Source: Candidatus Kouleothrix ribensis (GTDB lineage: Bacteria; Chloroflexota; Chloroflexia; Chloroflexales; Roseiflexaceae). Taken from it: 64,000 bases of DNA. Positions 52,653 to 60,996 of this stretch are shown here, in pieces. Positions within the stretch are counted from its first letter, which is position 1. Every line of letters begins with the position of its first letter. The position numbers and the translations under genes were made by a program. Under the pieces are notes generated by a model. The model was not told the DNA's origin. It worked only from the letters and a program-made list of their open reading frames with translations, and searched no databases. The stretch lies in the NCBI GenBank assembly GCA_016722075.1, contig JADKGW010000002.1:620001-684000 (forward strand), given 5' to 3'.

Positions 52653-53015
52653 AGAGTTCTTTCCTCCGTCGAGATCGGGTTAGTACAATCTACCAACCCT
52701 CTCCTTGTCGCTCAGTCGAGCAGCTGCCACCAGGATTGTGTCGGCCTCAGAGCCAACCCACTGATCTGAATCAGCACAGTATTGGTGAAACGTTCGGTTG
52801 ACACCCTGCCCATGCCGCCTACATTCGTTACCGCCCTACCCACAATGTGCGCCTTTGGTATTCGCCGGCCAGCGCTTCGGGCCAGCGAGCCATCCTTTGT
52901 TAGGGATCGTCGAAATACTCACGCGCCGCTTCTGGTTGATCGTGCGCCGTGCCGAGCATACACCTGCTACGCGCGACGCACGACCCTACGCACACGGGCG
53001 TAGTACGTTCGCCCC
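52653..53015. other. Intergenic region upstream of the Wzz/BY-kinase gene
   Basis: No gene was seen. The minus-strand promoter for the kinase gene should lie here, but no good -35/-10 pair was found. A small CTGAT/ATCAG inverted repeat lies near 52761-52774. Confidence 0.4.
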
Positions 53016-53699
53016 TCAATATGCCCCCTCACCAATGAAGACCTGAGCGACGGTAAGGAATAGGATGCGAAAATCCATCATGAGGCTCTGGCGCTCGATA
53101 TAGGCGATATCGAGCTTCAAGCGCTGATCAAAATCCAGGTTGCTGCGCCCGCTCACCTGCCAGAGGCCGGTAATACCAGGCACCACCTCAAGCCGCTCGG
53201 TGTGCCAGAGCCGGTAGGTTTCGGGTGCGAACGATGTCGGGCGCGGGCCAACCAGCGACATATCACCAATCAAAACATTCAGCAGCTGTGGCAGCTCATC
53301 GAGGCTGGTCTTCCGCAACAGCTTACCGACGCGAGTGATACGTGGATCATTCGTGATCTTGAAATCAGGCCAGGTCAGCTCGTTCAGGTGCGCATACTTA
53401 ATCTTCAGCTCCTCGGCGTTCGGCACCATCGAGCGAAATTTATACATCTTGAAGCGGCGCCCGCCCTTACCGGTGCGAAGCTGGGTGAAGAACACCTTGC
53501 CCGGCGAGTCGAGATACACGAGCAGCGCCAGCAGCAGCAGTAATGGCCCAACCAGCGGAGCAACCATCAAGCAGGCGGTGATATCGATCGTTCGCTTGAT
53601 CATGAAATATAGCTTGCCGCGAATGATGCGGTGCTGTGGGTCGATGGCGAGATACCACGGGCCAACGGTTCTCGATCGATTCGTCACATCCTGTACCAT
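53016..53699 (-). CDS. Undecaprenyl-phosphate sugar phosphotransferase (initiating transferase)
   Basis: A 227-aa short-form bacterial sugar transferase (PF02397 type). One re-entrant/membrane helix (about 36-65), then KVFFTQLRTGKGGRRFKMYKFRSM, KITNDPRITRVGKLLRKTSLDELPQLLNVL, GDMSLVGPRP and VVPGITGLWQVSGRSNLDFD. It transfers a sugar-1-phosphate to undecaprenyl phosphate, the first step of the repeat unit. AAGGAG lies 8 nt before the ATG. It is the committed start of the glycan built by the genes downstream. Confidence 0.93.
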   Translation of the reverse strand: MVQDVTNRSRTVGPWYLAIDPQHRIIRGKLYFMIKRTIDITACLMVAPLVGPLLLLLALLVYLDSPGKVFFTQLRTGKGGRRFKMYKFRSMVPNAEELKIKYAHLNELTWPDFKITNDPRITRVGKLLRKTSLDELPQLLNVLIGDMSLVGPRPTSFAPETYRLWHTERLEVVPGITGLWQVSGRSNLDFDQRLKLDIAYIERQSLMMDFRILFLTVAQVFIGEGAY

Positions 53700-53823
53700 T
53701 GCTCAACTCCTTGTAGCCCACAACCCTCGCGTGAGCGGCTCCAAATCTCGTTTGCATAGGCAAACCATGCAGACGAGTGCGACCAATCCGCACATGGCTT
53801 GGCGGCGCTAAGCGCCGGCCGCA

Positions 53824-54708
53824 CTAGGTGTCGGCGGTCCTTGTCGTCACCGCCGGCTCAGGCTTCGAGCGGCGGTCGTTCGACATTTCTATCTCACGCC
53901 GCAGTTTTTCAGTAGCCTTATGGACAAGCTCCTCGGATGTCAGCGCCGTTTTGGGGAAATCGGCTACGTTGTAGCGGAACCGCAACCCCAGGTGCTCTTC
54001 AACCTGATGTGTCAGGCGGCTGAGCAGCCCCTCGGTCTGCTCGGCAGGCGTTTCGGGCGCCAGCAGCAAAAAGTGCCCATTGGTGTCGTGATGCGCCACC
54101 GCATCGGTCTCGCGCGTATTCTTGCTCAGAAACACGCCGAACTGAACCTGTACATAGCGCTTCAGCAGCGCGGCCTGGGCGTCGCGCACTGCGCGATGCA
54201 GCGCCTCGGCCGATGTCTCGGGGTCGAGTTCGATCGCCGCGAGGCTCATCGGATGCTGATGGCGACGGGCGCGCCCTAGCTCGGTGCGAATGCGCTCCTG
54301 CATCTGGTCGTAGTCGAGCACACCCGAGCGGCCCTTGGGGAGCGAGATCGCCTCGACGGCATCTTCGAAATCGCGTATACCCTGGTTAATCAGCCAGGCC
54401 AGAGCCATGGTAATGAGCAACGCAACAATTTCGGTGATCGTGATGTACTTATGAAAACCCTGGAATACGGGGATCGGGCTGATGACCTTGAGCACTGTAT
54501 ATGCTGTCAAGATTCCTGCGCCCAAGGCATACATCAGGCGCCGATTGATCCGCACTAGCAAGAACAGCACCGCAGCAACCGCAACCAGCCCATAAAAGGT
54601 TGAGGCAAGATTGACGTTGGCACCTTTCTCAAAATCGAGGCGCTCGACGTTGAACAGCAGGCTGAGCCAGAGTATAGCGATGGCGACTTTCCAGCGCATC
54701 GATTTCAT
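53824..54708 (-). CDS. Membrane protein with a degenerate GGDEF-like domain
   Basis: A 294-aa protein with four hydrophobic helices (about 6-110) and a C-terminal domain with GGDEF-like order: DYDQMQERIRTELGRARRHQHPMSLAAIELD, a central AVAHHDTNGHFLLLAP where an active cyclase has R-x-GGDEF, and FRYNVADFPKTALTSEELVHKATEKLR. The active-site GG(D/E)EF is replaced by DTNGH, so it should not make cyclic di-GMP; it may sense nucleotide or regulate EPS. As the first gene of the EPS strand, a regulatory role is reasonable. ATG 54708 follows AAGGGA. Confidence 0.65.
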   Translation of the reverse strand: MKSMRWKVAIAILWLSLLFNVERLDFEKGANVNLASTFYGLVAVAAVLFLLVRINRRLMYALGAGILTAYTVLKVISPIPVFQGFHKYITITEIVALLITMALAWLINQGIRDFEDAVEAISLPKGRSGVLDYDQMQERIRTELGRARRHQHPMSLAAIELDPETSAEALHRAVRDAQAALLKRYVQVQFGVFLSKNTRETDAVAHHDTNGHFLLLAPETPAEQTEGLLSRLTHQVEEHLGLRFRYNVADFPKTALTSEELVHKATEKLRREIEMSNDRRSKPEPAVTTRTADT

Positions 54709-54922
54709 AGCGATCGTCCCTTCGTGTGTATACATGCCGTGATGGCAGGGCACGTGCTCGCGCCAAGCCTGCCCCACGCGCTAAAATTCAGGCCGACTGC
54801 TTTCGCCCGACTCACAAACAGCGCGGCATACCAGTTGCCAAGCACATATTTGTTAAGAGCGCACCAATGCCAACTTATCATAGGGTTAACATGTAAATCC
54901 GCTATGAAGCTGAATCGGAACG

Positions 54923-54942
54923 GAATAACAAATTTGTTATTC
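54923..54942. promoter_or_regulatory. 20-bp perfect palindrome upstream of the EPS operon
   Basis: GAATAACAAA is followed directly by its reverse complement TTTGTTATTC, with no spacer. It lies 215 bp before the first EPS gene and is AT-rich in a GC-rich setting, the profile of an operator for a dimeric regulator. Confidence 0.55.
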
Positions 54943-55465
54943 AAGCGCCTGCCCCCCCCGACAATACTACAGCCTGAGCTTCCAACGCCACCGGATACTT
55001 GCCGCGCTCTGGCGCTCCAGGCAAACCTGCCGGCACTGGTGCGATAGCCTAGCGGTGCCGATACCGTGGCAGCCAGATCGAGCATAGATTAGCGTGGCGG
55101 CAGCCGGGCCAGGTACCCTTAGGGAGTGCGGCACGACAGCAACCTGAACAGCGCCTCATGAGCATCGGGTGGAATTGGGTGTGAAGCCATGGCCGGCAAG
55201 CAGCCCTTCACACCAGCGCCTGGCATCATTGCCAGCCATAGCGCCTGTACATTGCTTTAAGTACAGGTTATATGTTATAACGCGATTGATCATCGTTTGG
55301 ATATGATTCGGATTGATCACATTTCGCGCTCAGCCAGCGTCACCGGCTTCTTACAGCATTGTAAAGCCAGAAACCAATTTCACGGCTCCCGCGAAATGAC
55401 AAAAAATCAATATTACGTGTTATGAAAGACTTCTCGCGCGGGCCAGGCCACGGGGCGCGCTGCGG

Positions 55466-55494
55466 TTGATTCTTGCGCACTCCCATGCTATCAT
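55466..55494 (+). promoter_or_regulatory. Promoter of the patatin-like gene
   Basis: -35 TTGATT (55466-55471), 17-bp spacer, -10 TATCAT (55489-55494). The transcript would start near 55501 and carry a leader of about 107 nt. Confidence 0.65.
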
Positions 55495-55538
55495 AGCCTG
55501 TACTTCGATCTCGGTTTAGACCCGCGTGGACTTTGCCA

Positions 55539-55562
55539 CCCCACATCAATGTCGATGTGGGG
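55539..55562 (+). promoter_or_regulatory. Leader hairpin followed by T-rich sequence
   Basis: CCCCACATC/GATGTGGGG, 9 perfect pairs with a 6-nt loop, then CTTTGTGTCCCTT. It lies 45 bp before the patatin ATG and could act as an attenuator, although the T-run is interrupted. Confidence 0.45.
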
Positions 55563-55607
55563 CTTTGTGTCCCTTCCACAACGGTGTGGCGCGTAAGGAG
55601 CACAGCC

Positions 55608-56555
55608 ATGATTGCATTTGTGTTGAGCGGTGGCGGAAACCGGGGCGCGCTGCAAGCCGGCGCGCTACAGGCACTACTCGAGCGTGGGATCGTCCCGGAT
55701 CTGATCGTTGGCACATCGGTCGGTGCGCTCAATAGCGTGGTGCTGGCAGCCGACCCAACCGCAGCGGCCGCGCGGCGGCAGGCCGAGGGATGGGCGCACA
55801 TCCGGCGCTCGGATGTGTTCCCCGGCAATACGCTGACGGTCGGCTGGCGCATCCTCACCGGCCAGGGCAGCTTTCACAGCCGCGAGAGCTTTGCGCGCTT
55901 TGTGCTGGCAACCCTGCCGCCAAATGTACGCCGCTTCAAAGATCTCGAGGTGCCCTGCCTAGTGACGGCTACTGCGCTGGCAGCGGGGCGGCTGCGGCTG
56001 TTTGGCGACGACCCGAACGAGCGGCTGCTCGACGCGCTGCTGGCCAGCACGGCCATCCCGCCATTCTATGCGCCCTACCCCTACCGCAACGAGCTGCTGC
56101 TCGACGGGGCGCTGGTGGCCAACCTACCGCTCTCGCACGCCATTGCGCGGGGTGCCCGCACGATCTATACGCTCGAGATCATCGACGACATGGCCACAAG
56201 CGGGCGGCCAGGCCTGATCTACACCCTCACGTCGTCGCTCAACGCCATGCTCAACCGCCAGCACGAGCAAGAGCGTCACACCGTGGCGCTGGCGCACGCG
56301 CGCGGCATTACCATCCACGACATCCGGCTTACCAGCGGGCAGAATCTAGCCTACAACGATTTCAGCCGCAGCGCGGCGCTGGTGGCTGCTGGTGAGCGTG
56401 CTGCGCTCGAATACCTCGACGCGCTGCCGGCGGCGCGCCCGGCCCCACTTGCGCGCCTGACCGAGTCGCTACGCATGGCGATACGCACCGCCGCGGCAGC
56501 CCGGCGCACCGCCGCGCCACCCTCGGCACCGCTGCCACCGGCTACCGCAGGCTGA
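55608..56555 (+). CDS. Patatin-like phospholipase
   Basis: A 315-aa serine hydrolase of the patatin family (lipid acyl hydrolase, Ser-Asp dyad). FVLSGGGNRGALQAGALQAL gives the oxyanion loop, IVGTSVGALNS the nucleophile elbow (GTSVG, Ser near 47), and LLLDGALVANLPL the catalytic Asp. The C-terminus is Ala/Pro-rich. There is no signal peptide, so it should act on membrane lipids from inside. ATG 55608 follows AAGGAG by 7 nt; the frame is open further upstream but lacks a ribosome site. The FAH gene follows after 83 bp. Confidence 0.88.
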   Translation: MIAFVLSGGGNRGALQAGALQALLERGIVPDLIVGTSVGALNSVVLAADPTAAAARRQAEGWAHIRRSDVFPGNTLTVGWRILTGQGSFHSRESFARFVLATLPPNVRRFKDLEVPCLVTATALAAGRLRLFGDDPNERLLDALLASTAIPPFYAPYPYRNELLLDGALVANLPLSHAIARGARTIYTLEIIDDMATSGRPGLIYTLTSSLNAMLNRQHEQERHTVALAHARGITIHDIRLTSGQNLAYNDFSRSAALVAAGERAALEYLDALPAARPAPLARLTESLRMAIRTAAAARRTAAPPSAPLPPATAG

Positions 56556-56638
56556 TCGATCGCCCAGTGCAGCGGGTTGAGCCAGTAGAGAGAGCACACC
56601 GGCCTGAAGAAGCAACCGATCGCAGAGAGGAGACATGA

Positions 56639-57511
56639 ATGCGCCTGGTTACCTACCAAGACGAGCGTGGCCAACATGTGGGCGCGCTGCGCGACGATAC
56701 GACGATCATCGCGCTCGATGCGGTGGCGCCGAGTATGCTGGCGCTGATCGATGGCGGCGACGCGCTGCTGAGCCAGGCGCGTGCCGAGCTGGTGCGCGCC
56801 ACCGCCGGCATACCACTGGCGGCAGTGACGCTGCTTGCACCGATCCCGCGCCCGCGCCAGAATATCATCTGCCTGGGCATGAACTATGTCGAGCATGCCT
56901 ATGAGTCGATGCGTGCGAAGGGGCTCGAGCCCAGCCTGCCGCCGCACCCGGTGTTCTTCACCAAAGCTGCGACAACCGTATGTGCGCATGGCGACGACAT
57001 CCCGCTCGACCCACGGGTGACAGCAGCGCTCGACTACGAAGTCGAGCTGGCGTATATCGTCGGGCGGGCTGGCAAGAATATCGACCGCGACGCCGCACCA
57101 GGCTATGTGTTTGGCTACACGATCGTCAACGACATCTCGGCGCGCGATCTCCAGAACCGGCATCAGCAATTCTTCAAGGGCAAGAGCCTCGATCGCAGCT
57201 GCCCGATTGGGCCATGGATCGTGACGGCCGACGAGATCGCCGACCCGCGCGCGCTGGGCCTACGGCTGCGGCTGAATGGCGAGACGCGCCAGGACTCGAC
57301 CGTCGCCGACCTGATCTTCGATATTCCCACCACGCTGGCGGTGCTGTCGCTGGGGCAGACGATCGAGCCAGGCACGATCATCTCCACCGGCACGCCCAGC
57401 GGCGTAGGCATGGGCTTCAACCCACCGCGGTATATGCAGCCTGGCGATGTGATGGAGGCCGAGATCGATCAGATCGGCGTGTTGCGCAACACGATCGTGG
57501 CGGCCGGCTGA
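56639..57511 (+). CDS. Fumarylacetoacetate hydrolase (FAH) family protein
   Basis: A 290-aa enzyme of the FAH fold, usually a metal-dependent hydrolase or decarboxylase/isomerase of 2-hydroxyhepta-2,4-diene-1,7-dioate-like or acylpyruvate substrates. Motifs: IICLGMNYVEHAYE, VFFTKAATTVCAHGD, ALDYEVELAYIVGR (metal-binding Glu residues), GYTIVNDISARDLQ, DRSCPIGPWIV, and GTIISTGTPSGVGMG. The ATG at 56639 follows GAGG; another ATG at 56635 is in a different frame. The exact substrate is unknown, and no other aromatic-degradation genes are nearby. Confidence 0.9.
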   Translation: MRLVTYQDERGQHVGALRDDTTIIALDAVAPSMLALIDGGDALLSQARAELVRATAGIPLAAVTLLAPIPRPRQNIICLGMNYVEHAYESMRAKGLEPSLPPHPVFFTKAATTVCAHGDDIPLDPRVTAALDYEVELAYIVGRAGKNIDRDAAPGYVFGYTIVNDISARDLQNRHQQFFKGKSLDRSCPIGPWIVTADEIADPRALGLRLRLNGETRQDSTVADLIFDIPTTLAVLSLGQTIEPGTIISTGTPSGVGMGFNPPRYMQPGDVMEAEIDQIGVLRNTIVAAG

Positions 57512-57642
57512 TAGCCAAGGCGTAGCCGGCTGGTGACCGCGCCGAATGATCAGTCGGCTGGAGCGGCATGGGTTTATGCCATATGCGCGGGGACACAGCC
57601 GGTTGCCGGGGTGGTGCGCGGCCTGGCTGCGCCAGAACGAGA

Positions 57643-57673
57643 GGTGCGGGGGCAGCCAGGCCGCCCCCGCACC
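57643..57673. repeat. GC-rich hairpin of the dispersed GGGGGC family
   Basis: GGTGCGGGGGC (57643-57653) and GCCCCCGCACC (57663-57673) are perfect 11-bp arms around a 9-nt loop. It lies between the convergent FAH and mscL genes and might also stop transcription. Confidence 0.7.
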
Positions 57674-57777
57674 CCAGATTGTGTTTGCCGCAGTATGCAT
57701 CGAGCCGTGCTATCGAGATTGCTCGCTCAGTGTTCCCGGTGCATACTATGCTGCGGCACACGTATACCAGCGTACAA

Positions 57778-58191
57778 CTAGCGCTGTGCCCGTAGTGCGT
57801 CGCGGATCTCGGTCAGCAGCTGCTCTTCCTTCGTCGGGCCAGCGGGGGGCGCCGGCGGCTCAGCCTTCTTCAGGTTGTTGGCCGAGCGCACGATCATGAA
57901 GATCACGAATGCGATGATCAGGAAGTTGATGATCGCGGTAACGAACGCACCGATGCCGATCACCTGTGCGCCGGCCTCTTTCGCGGCGGCGTAGGTAGCG
58001 AACTCTTTGCCCGAGAGATTGATGAAAATACTCGAGAAGTCGGGCTTGCCTACGATGATGCCGATGATTGGGTTGATGATGTCTTCGACCAGCGATGTGA
58101 CGATACCGCCGAACGCCGCGCCGATGATCACCGCAACCGCCAGATCGAGCACATTACCCTTCGCGATGAACTCCCTGAACTCCTTCAGCAT
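57778..58191 (-). CDS. mscL: Large-conductance mechanosensitive channel MscL
   Basis: A 137-aa MscL that opens at high membrane tension to release solutes in osmotic downshock. MLKEFREFIAKGNVLDLAVAVIIGAAFGGIVTSLVEDIINPIIG is the pore helix with Gly/Ala spacing; IGAFVTAIINFLIIAFVIFMIVR is the second helix; the C-terminal bundle is KKAEPPAPPAGPTKEEQLLTEIRDAL. Length and topology are normal. The neighbouring upstream gene is another mechanosensitive channel. Confidence 0.97.
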   Translation of the reverse strand: MLKEFREFIAKGNVLDLAVAVIIGAAFGGIVTSLVEDIINPIIGIIVGKPDFSSIFINLSGKEFATYAAAKEAGAQVIGIGAFVTAIINFLIIAFVIFMIVRSANNLKKAEPPAPPAGPTKEEQLLTEIRDALRAQR

Positions 58192-58304
58192 GAAATACCT
58201 CCTGCTATTGCCTCATGGCATCCATATGCCATGCCTCCAAGCCTGCACCGACCGGCTGCACGTGGCCGGGCGTTACGGCCCTACGCAACTATATGACGAG
58301 ATAC

Positions 58305-59141
58305 TCATTCATTGGTCACAGTTTCGGATAGATCCGCATCGGCGCTGCGCGAGATGATCTGATGATCGGCGAGGGCCTCGTGCAAGCGCGCCAGCATGCG
58401 CCGGCGCACCTGCGGGGCCAGGCCATGGCGGGCCTTGACCTTCAGCATGAGCTCGGTTGTTTCGCCAATCTGGCCCGATTCGCTAATAATCTCGGGCGGC
58501 TCGACCACATCCGGCCCAGGGTTGGCGATCACGGCCTGCAAGATCGCCAGACCCTCATCGAGCCGTACGGTTGGGATCGTGAGGTGGATGTGCGCCGTCG
58601 AGAAGCTGCCGCGCGCGAAGTTGCGAATAGTGCGCACATCGCCATTCGGCACCGTCCACAGCTCGCCATCTTCGCCACGCAGCAGCGTGCGCGTGAGCGA
58701 CACGCGCTCGACCACGCCGATCACATTGCGGTCGCCGATCTCGACTTTCTCGCCGATCGTGAACTGATCTTGCAGCAGCAGCTGAATTCCGCTCATCACA
58801 TCGCTAATGAACGGGCGCGCCGCGAAGCCCAGCCCGGCGCTGAACAGGCCCAACGCGGTGGTGAGCGCAGTTGGCGAAATGATCAGGCTAAGCATGAAGA
58901 TCAGCCCCAGCAGCACGGCCAGCGCATTGAACAGTGATTGAATCAGCTGGCGCATTGTCAAGCTGCGCTGCTCGCTCACACCGCCGCGTAAGCGCCGGCG
59001 ATAGTATGCCAGCCGCCAGAACAGCCAGGCCAGCATCCGCCCGATCAGTGCAAACAGCAGCAAGCCCACCAGCCCGATCAGCAGGTACGAGAAGAACAGC
59101 AGCAGCGCATTGATCAGTTGGTCGAGCAATTCTGCAAACAT
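58305..59141 (-). CDS. MscS-type small-conductance mechanosensitive channel
   Basis: A 278-aa MscS-like protein: three hydrophobic segments (about 7-48, 68-95, 96-120), the pore helix ALGLFSAGLGFAARPFISDVMSGIQLLLQDQFTIGEKVEIGD, the beta domain GVVERVSLTRTLLRGEDGELWTVPNGDVRTIRNFARGS, and the C-terminal alpha/beta domain. Family position is clear; it lacks large extra domains. It is transcribed with mscL (113 bp apart). Confidence 0.92.
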   Translation of the reverse strand: MFAELLDQLINALLLFFSYLLIGLVGLLLFALIGRMLAWLFWRLAYYRRRLRGGVSEQRSLTMRQLIQSLFNALAVLLGLIFMLSLIISPTALTTALGLFSAGLGFAARPFISDVMSGIQLLLQDQFTIGEKVEIGDRNVIGVVERVSLTRTLLRGEDGELWTVPNGDVRTIRNFARGSFSTAHIHLTIPTVRLDEGLAILQAVIANPGPDVVEPPEIISESGQIGETTELMLKVKARHGLAPQVRRRMLARLHEALADHQIISRSADADLSETVTNE

Positions 59142-59227
59142 CTAGCAACCTGATCGGATAGGGAGTATGGGCAGGGTGGCTGCGTTAGGGCTGTGCCCCA
59201 GGCCCCTGCGCTGGGTTACGCGATGTT

Positions 59228-60961
59228 CTAGCGGCACAGCAGCACCGGCTTGCGGCTCTCGCGCAGCACCTGGTCGACTGCGCTGCCGAGCATGATCTCG
59301 ATCAGTGGGTTGAAGCCGTAGCCGCCGATCACGATCAAGTCGCTGTTGTGTGCCTGCGCTGCGGCGAGAATGCTATCGCCGACCGGGCCGCGCTCGATGC
59401 GATAGCTGGCCTGCACGCCATGGCGCTCGAGGTAGTCGCGCGCGCGCTGGTGCGTCGTGTCGGTGGTGTGCTGGTCTTCGATGACGGTCAGAACCTGCAG
59501 GTCGAGCTTCCAGGTGAGCGCCAGGTAGGTGGCGGCGAACAGCGCCTCTTCGGCCTTGGGGCTGCCGTCGTAGGGCAGCAGCGCGCGCGCAATATCGGCT
59601 GGCGGGCCGGGTACAGCCAGGATCGGGCGTGGGCAGCGGCCCACCAATGCGCGGAAACCCGAGCGCAGCCGCGCCAGCGGCTCGGTGCCGGGTGGGTACG
59701 AGAGGCTCGCGACCACCATGTCGGTCAGGCGCGCGCGGTCGCAGATCTGCCGCGTGACGGTGCCAACATCGATCGCGAGCTGGCCAGGCACGCCTGCCGC
59801 CGCGCAGCGGCGCGCAAACTCGTCGCGCAGCACCAGCGCGGCCGGGCTTTGCGCGGCGGCGGCACTCGGCACCACATGCAGCCCGGCTAGGCGGGCCTGC
59901 TCGCGCTGCGCCACCAGCAAGGCCTGCTCGAATGCCTGCCAGCCGGCCTCTTCGCCGCTGATCGCCACCAGCAGATCGGCCACCAGCCGTTCGCCATAGG
60001 CATTGACCCGGCGCTCCTGGCGCCAGGCGCCCGGCGACGGGCCAGACTCGAGCGTATCGGGCACAACCGCGTCGCGCAGCTTACTGCCCAGGCGGGCCGC
60101 CTTACGCATGGGGCTGCGCCGGTTGGCCATGTCGCTGATCACGGCTTTCGGCCCGAGCTGCCAGCCAAGCGACTGCTCGATCGCGTCGTGGTGTTCAGCC
60201 AGCCAGATGTACAGGTCGGCCTCGGTGCGGCCAGGAAATTCGTGCAGAATGCCCTGATCGCGAATCTCGCGCACGATCGGCATATAGACATGGTCGTACC
60301 AATCGGCCGCAGCGTTGGGCAAGCTGGTAGGCCCGGCCTGATGCGCGGCACGTGCATCGCGGTGTGCGACGATCTGGCGTTCGAGCGCGGTATACTGGCC
60401 AGGCGCGGTGACTGTCAGGTCGGCGCCGGGCCGCTGCTGGTCGAGCTCGGTCTGCTCGAGAAACTCGGCATACTCAGCCTTCAGAATCAGGTCGTCGGGC
60501 GAATCGTCGGGGCCGAACGGGACGCGCGCGCGCACCTCGCTGACATAGGCCTGAATGTGGGTTGAACCCGTCTCGCGTGCGACCGAGACGCGGTGATTGC
60601 CATCGAGCACGAAGTAGGCCGCACCGATCTGATACACCTCGATCGGCGGCACGCCGACCGCGCCCTCGATCGCGCGGCGCACGCCAACCCAGCGCGCAGC
60701 GTCGCTATCGTGGCGCGGCAGAAAGTCGCGCGTGAAGTCGCCGTAGCGCCCGACACTGCCGACGATTGCGTCCAGCGGTATATCACGCAGCGTGCGCCGG
60801 CCGATCAGCTGGCCTTTGAGCTTCTGGCGCACATCTTCGTACGAGAGCAGCTCAGTCGAGGTGCCGGTGATGCGCGCGATCAGGTCGCGCATCGCCACGC
60901 GACGGCGGGCGCGGCGGAAATCTTCGATCGCCGAGGCACTTGATACAGCAGAATCGGACAT
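59228..60961 (-). CDS. ParB-like/universal-stress-protein fusion
   Basis: A 577-aa protein of unusual build. Residues about 20-170 resemble the ParB/Sulfiredoxin nuclease-like fold (IPLDAIVGSVGRYGDF, IEVYQIGAAYFVLDGNHRVSVARETG), with the DGNHR box of the ATP/CTP-binding fold. A helical middle (about 185-310) follows. Two UspA domains occupy about 325-455 and 460-577; the second has the ATP-binding pattern GGYGFNPLIEIMLGS and ends KPVLLCR. UspA proteins bind ATP and protect cells under stress; the ParB-like part suggests a nucleotide-binding regulatory module. Function of the fusion is unknown. Confidence 0.78.
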   Translation of the reverse strand: MSDSAVSSASAIEDFRRARRRVAMRDLIARITGTSTELLSYEDVRQKLKGQLIGRRTLRDIPLDAIVGSVGRYGDFTRDFLPRHDSDAARWVGVRRAIEGAVGVPPIEVYQIGAAYFVLDGNHRVSVARETGSTHIQAYVSEVRARVPFGPDDSPDDLILKAEYAEFLEQTELDQQRPGADLTVTAPGQYTALERQIVAHRDARAAHQAGPTSLPNAAADWYDHVYMPIVREIRDQGILHEFPGRTEADLYIWLAEHHDAIEQSLGWQLGPKAVISDMANRRSPMRKAARLGSKLRDAVVPDTLESGPSPGAWRQERRVNAYGERLVADLLVAISGEEAGWQAFEQALLVAQREQARLAGLHVVPSAAAAQSPAALVLRDEFARRCAAAGVPGQLAIDVGTVTRQICDRARLTDMVVASLSYPPGTEPLARLRSGFRALVGRCPRPILAVPGPPADIARALLPYDGSPKAEEALFAATYLALTWKLDLQVLTVIEDQHTTDTTHQRARDYLERHGVQASYRIERGPVGDSILAAAQAHNSDLIVIGGYGFNPLIEIMLGSAVDQVLRESRKPVLLCR

Positions 60962-60996
60962 GTGGCATATACTCCAGGGCGCGCTGCGCGGCGACC

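Larger units (their letters stand above)
54709..55607. other. Long divergent intergenic region between the EPS locus and the patatin gene
   Basis: No protein or RNA gene could be supported in these 899 bp. It holds a 20-bp perfect palindrome (54923-54942), a C8 tract (54952-54959 area), small hairpins CCTGTAC/GTACAGG (55244-55267), and at the right end the patatin promoter and leader. Promoter elements for the EPS operon are expected near 54860-54900 on the minus strand (TATGAT on that strand), but a -35 is not clear. Confidence 0.45.

Noticed and set aside
52798..52825. Promoter-like TTGACA-16-TACATT on the plus strand inside the EPS locus
   Set aside because: No plus-strand gene or recognisable small RNA follows, and all flanking genes are on the minus strand. 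It may be chance or an antisense start, but evidence is lacking.
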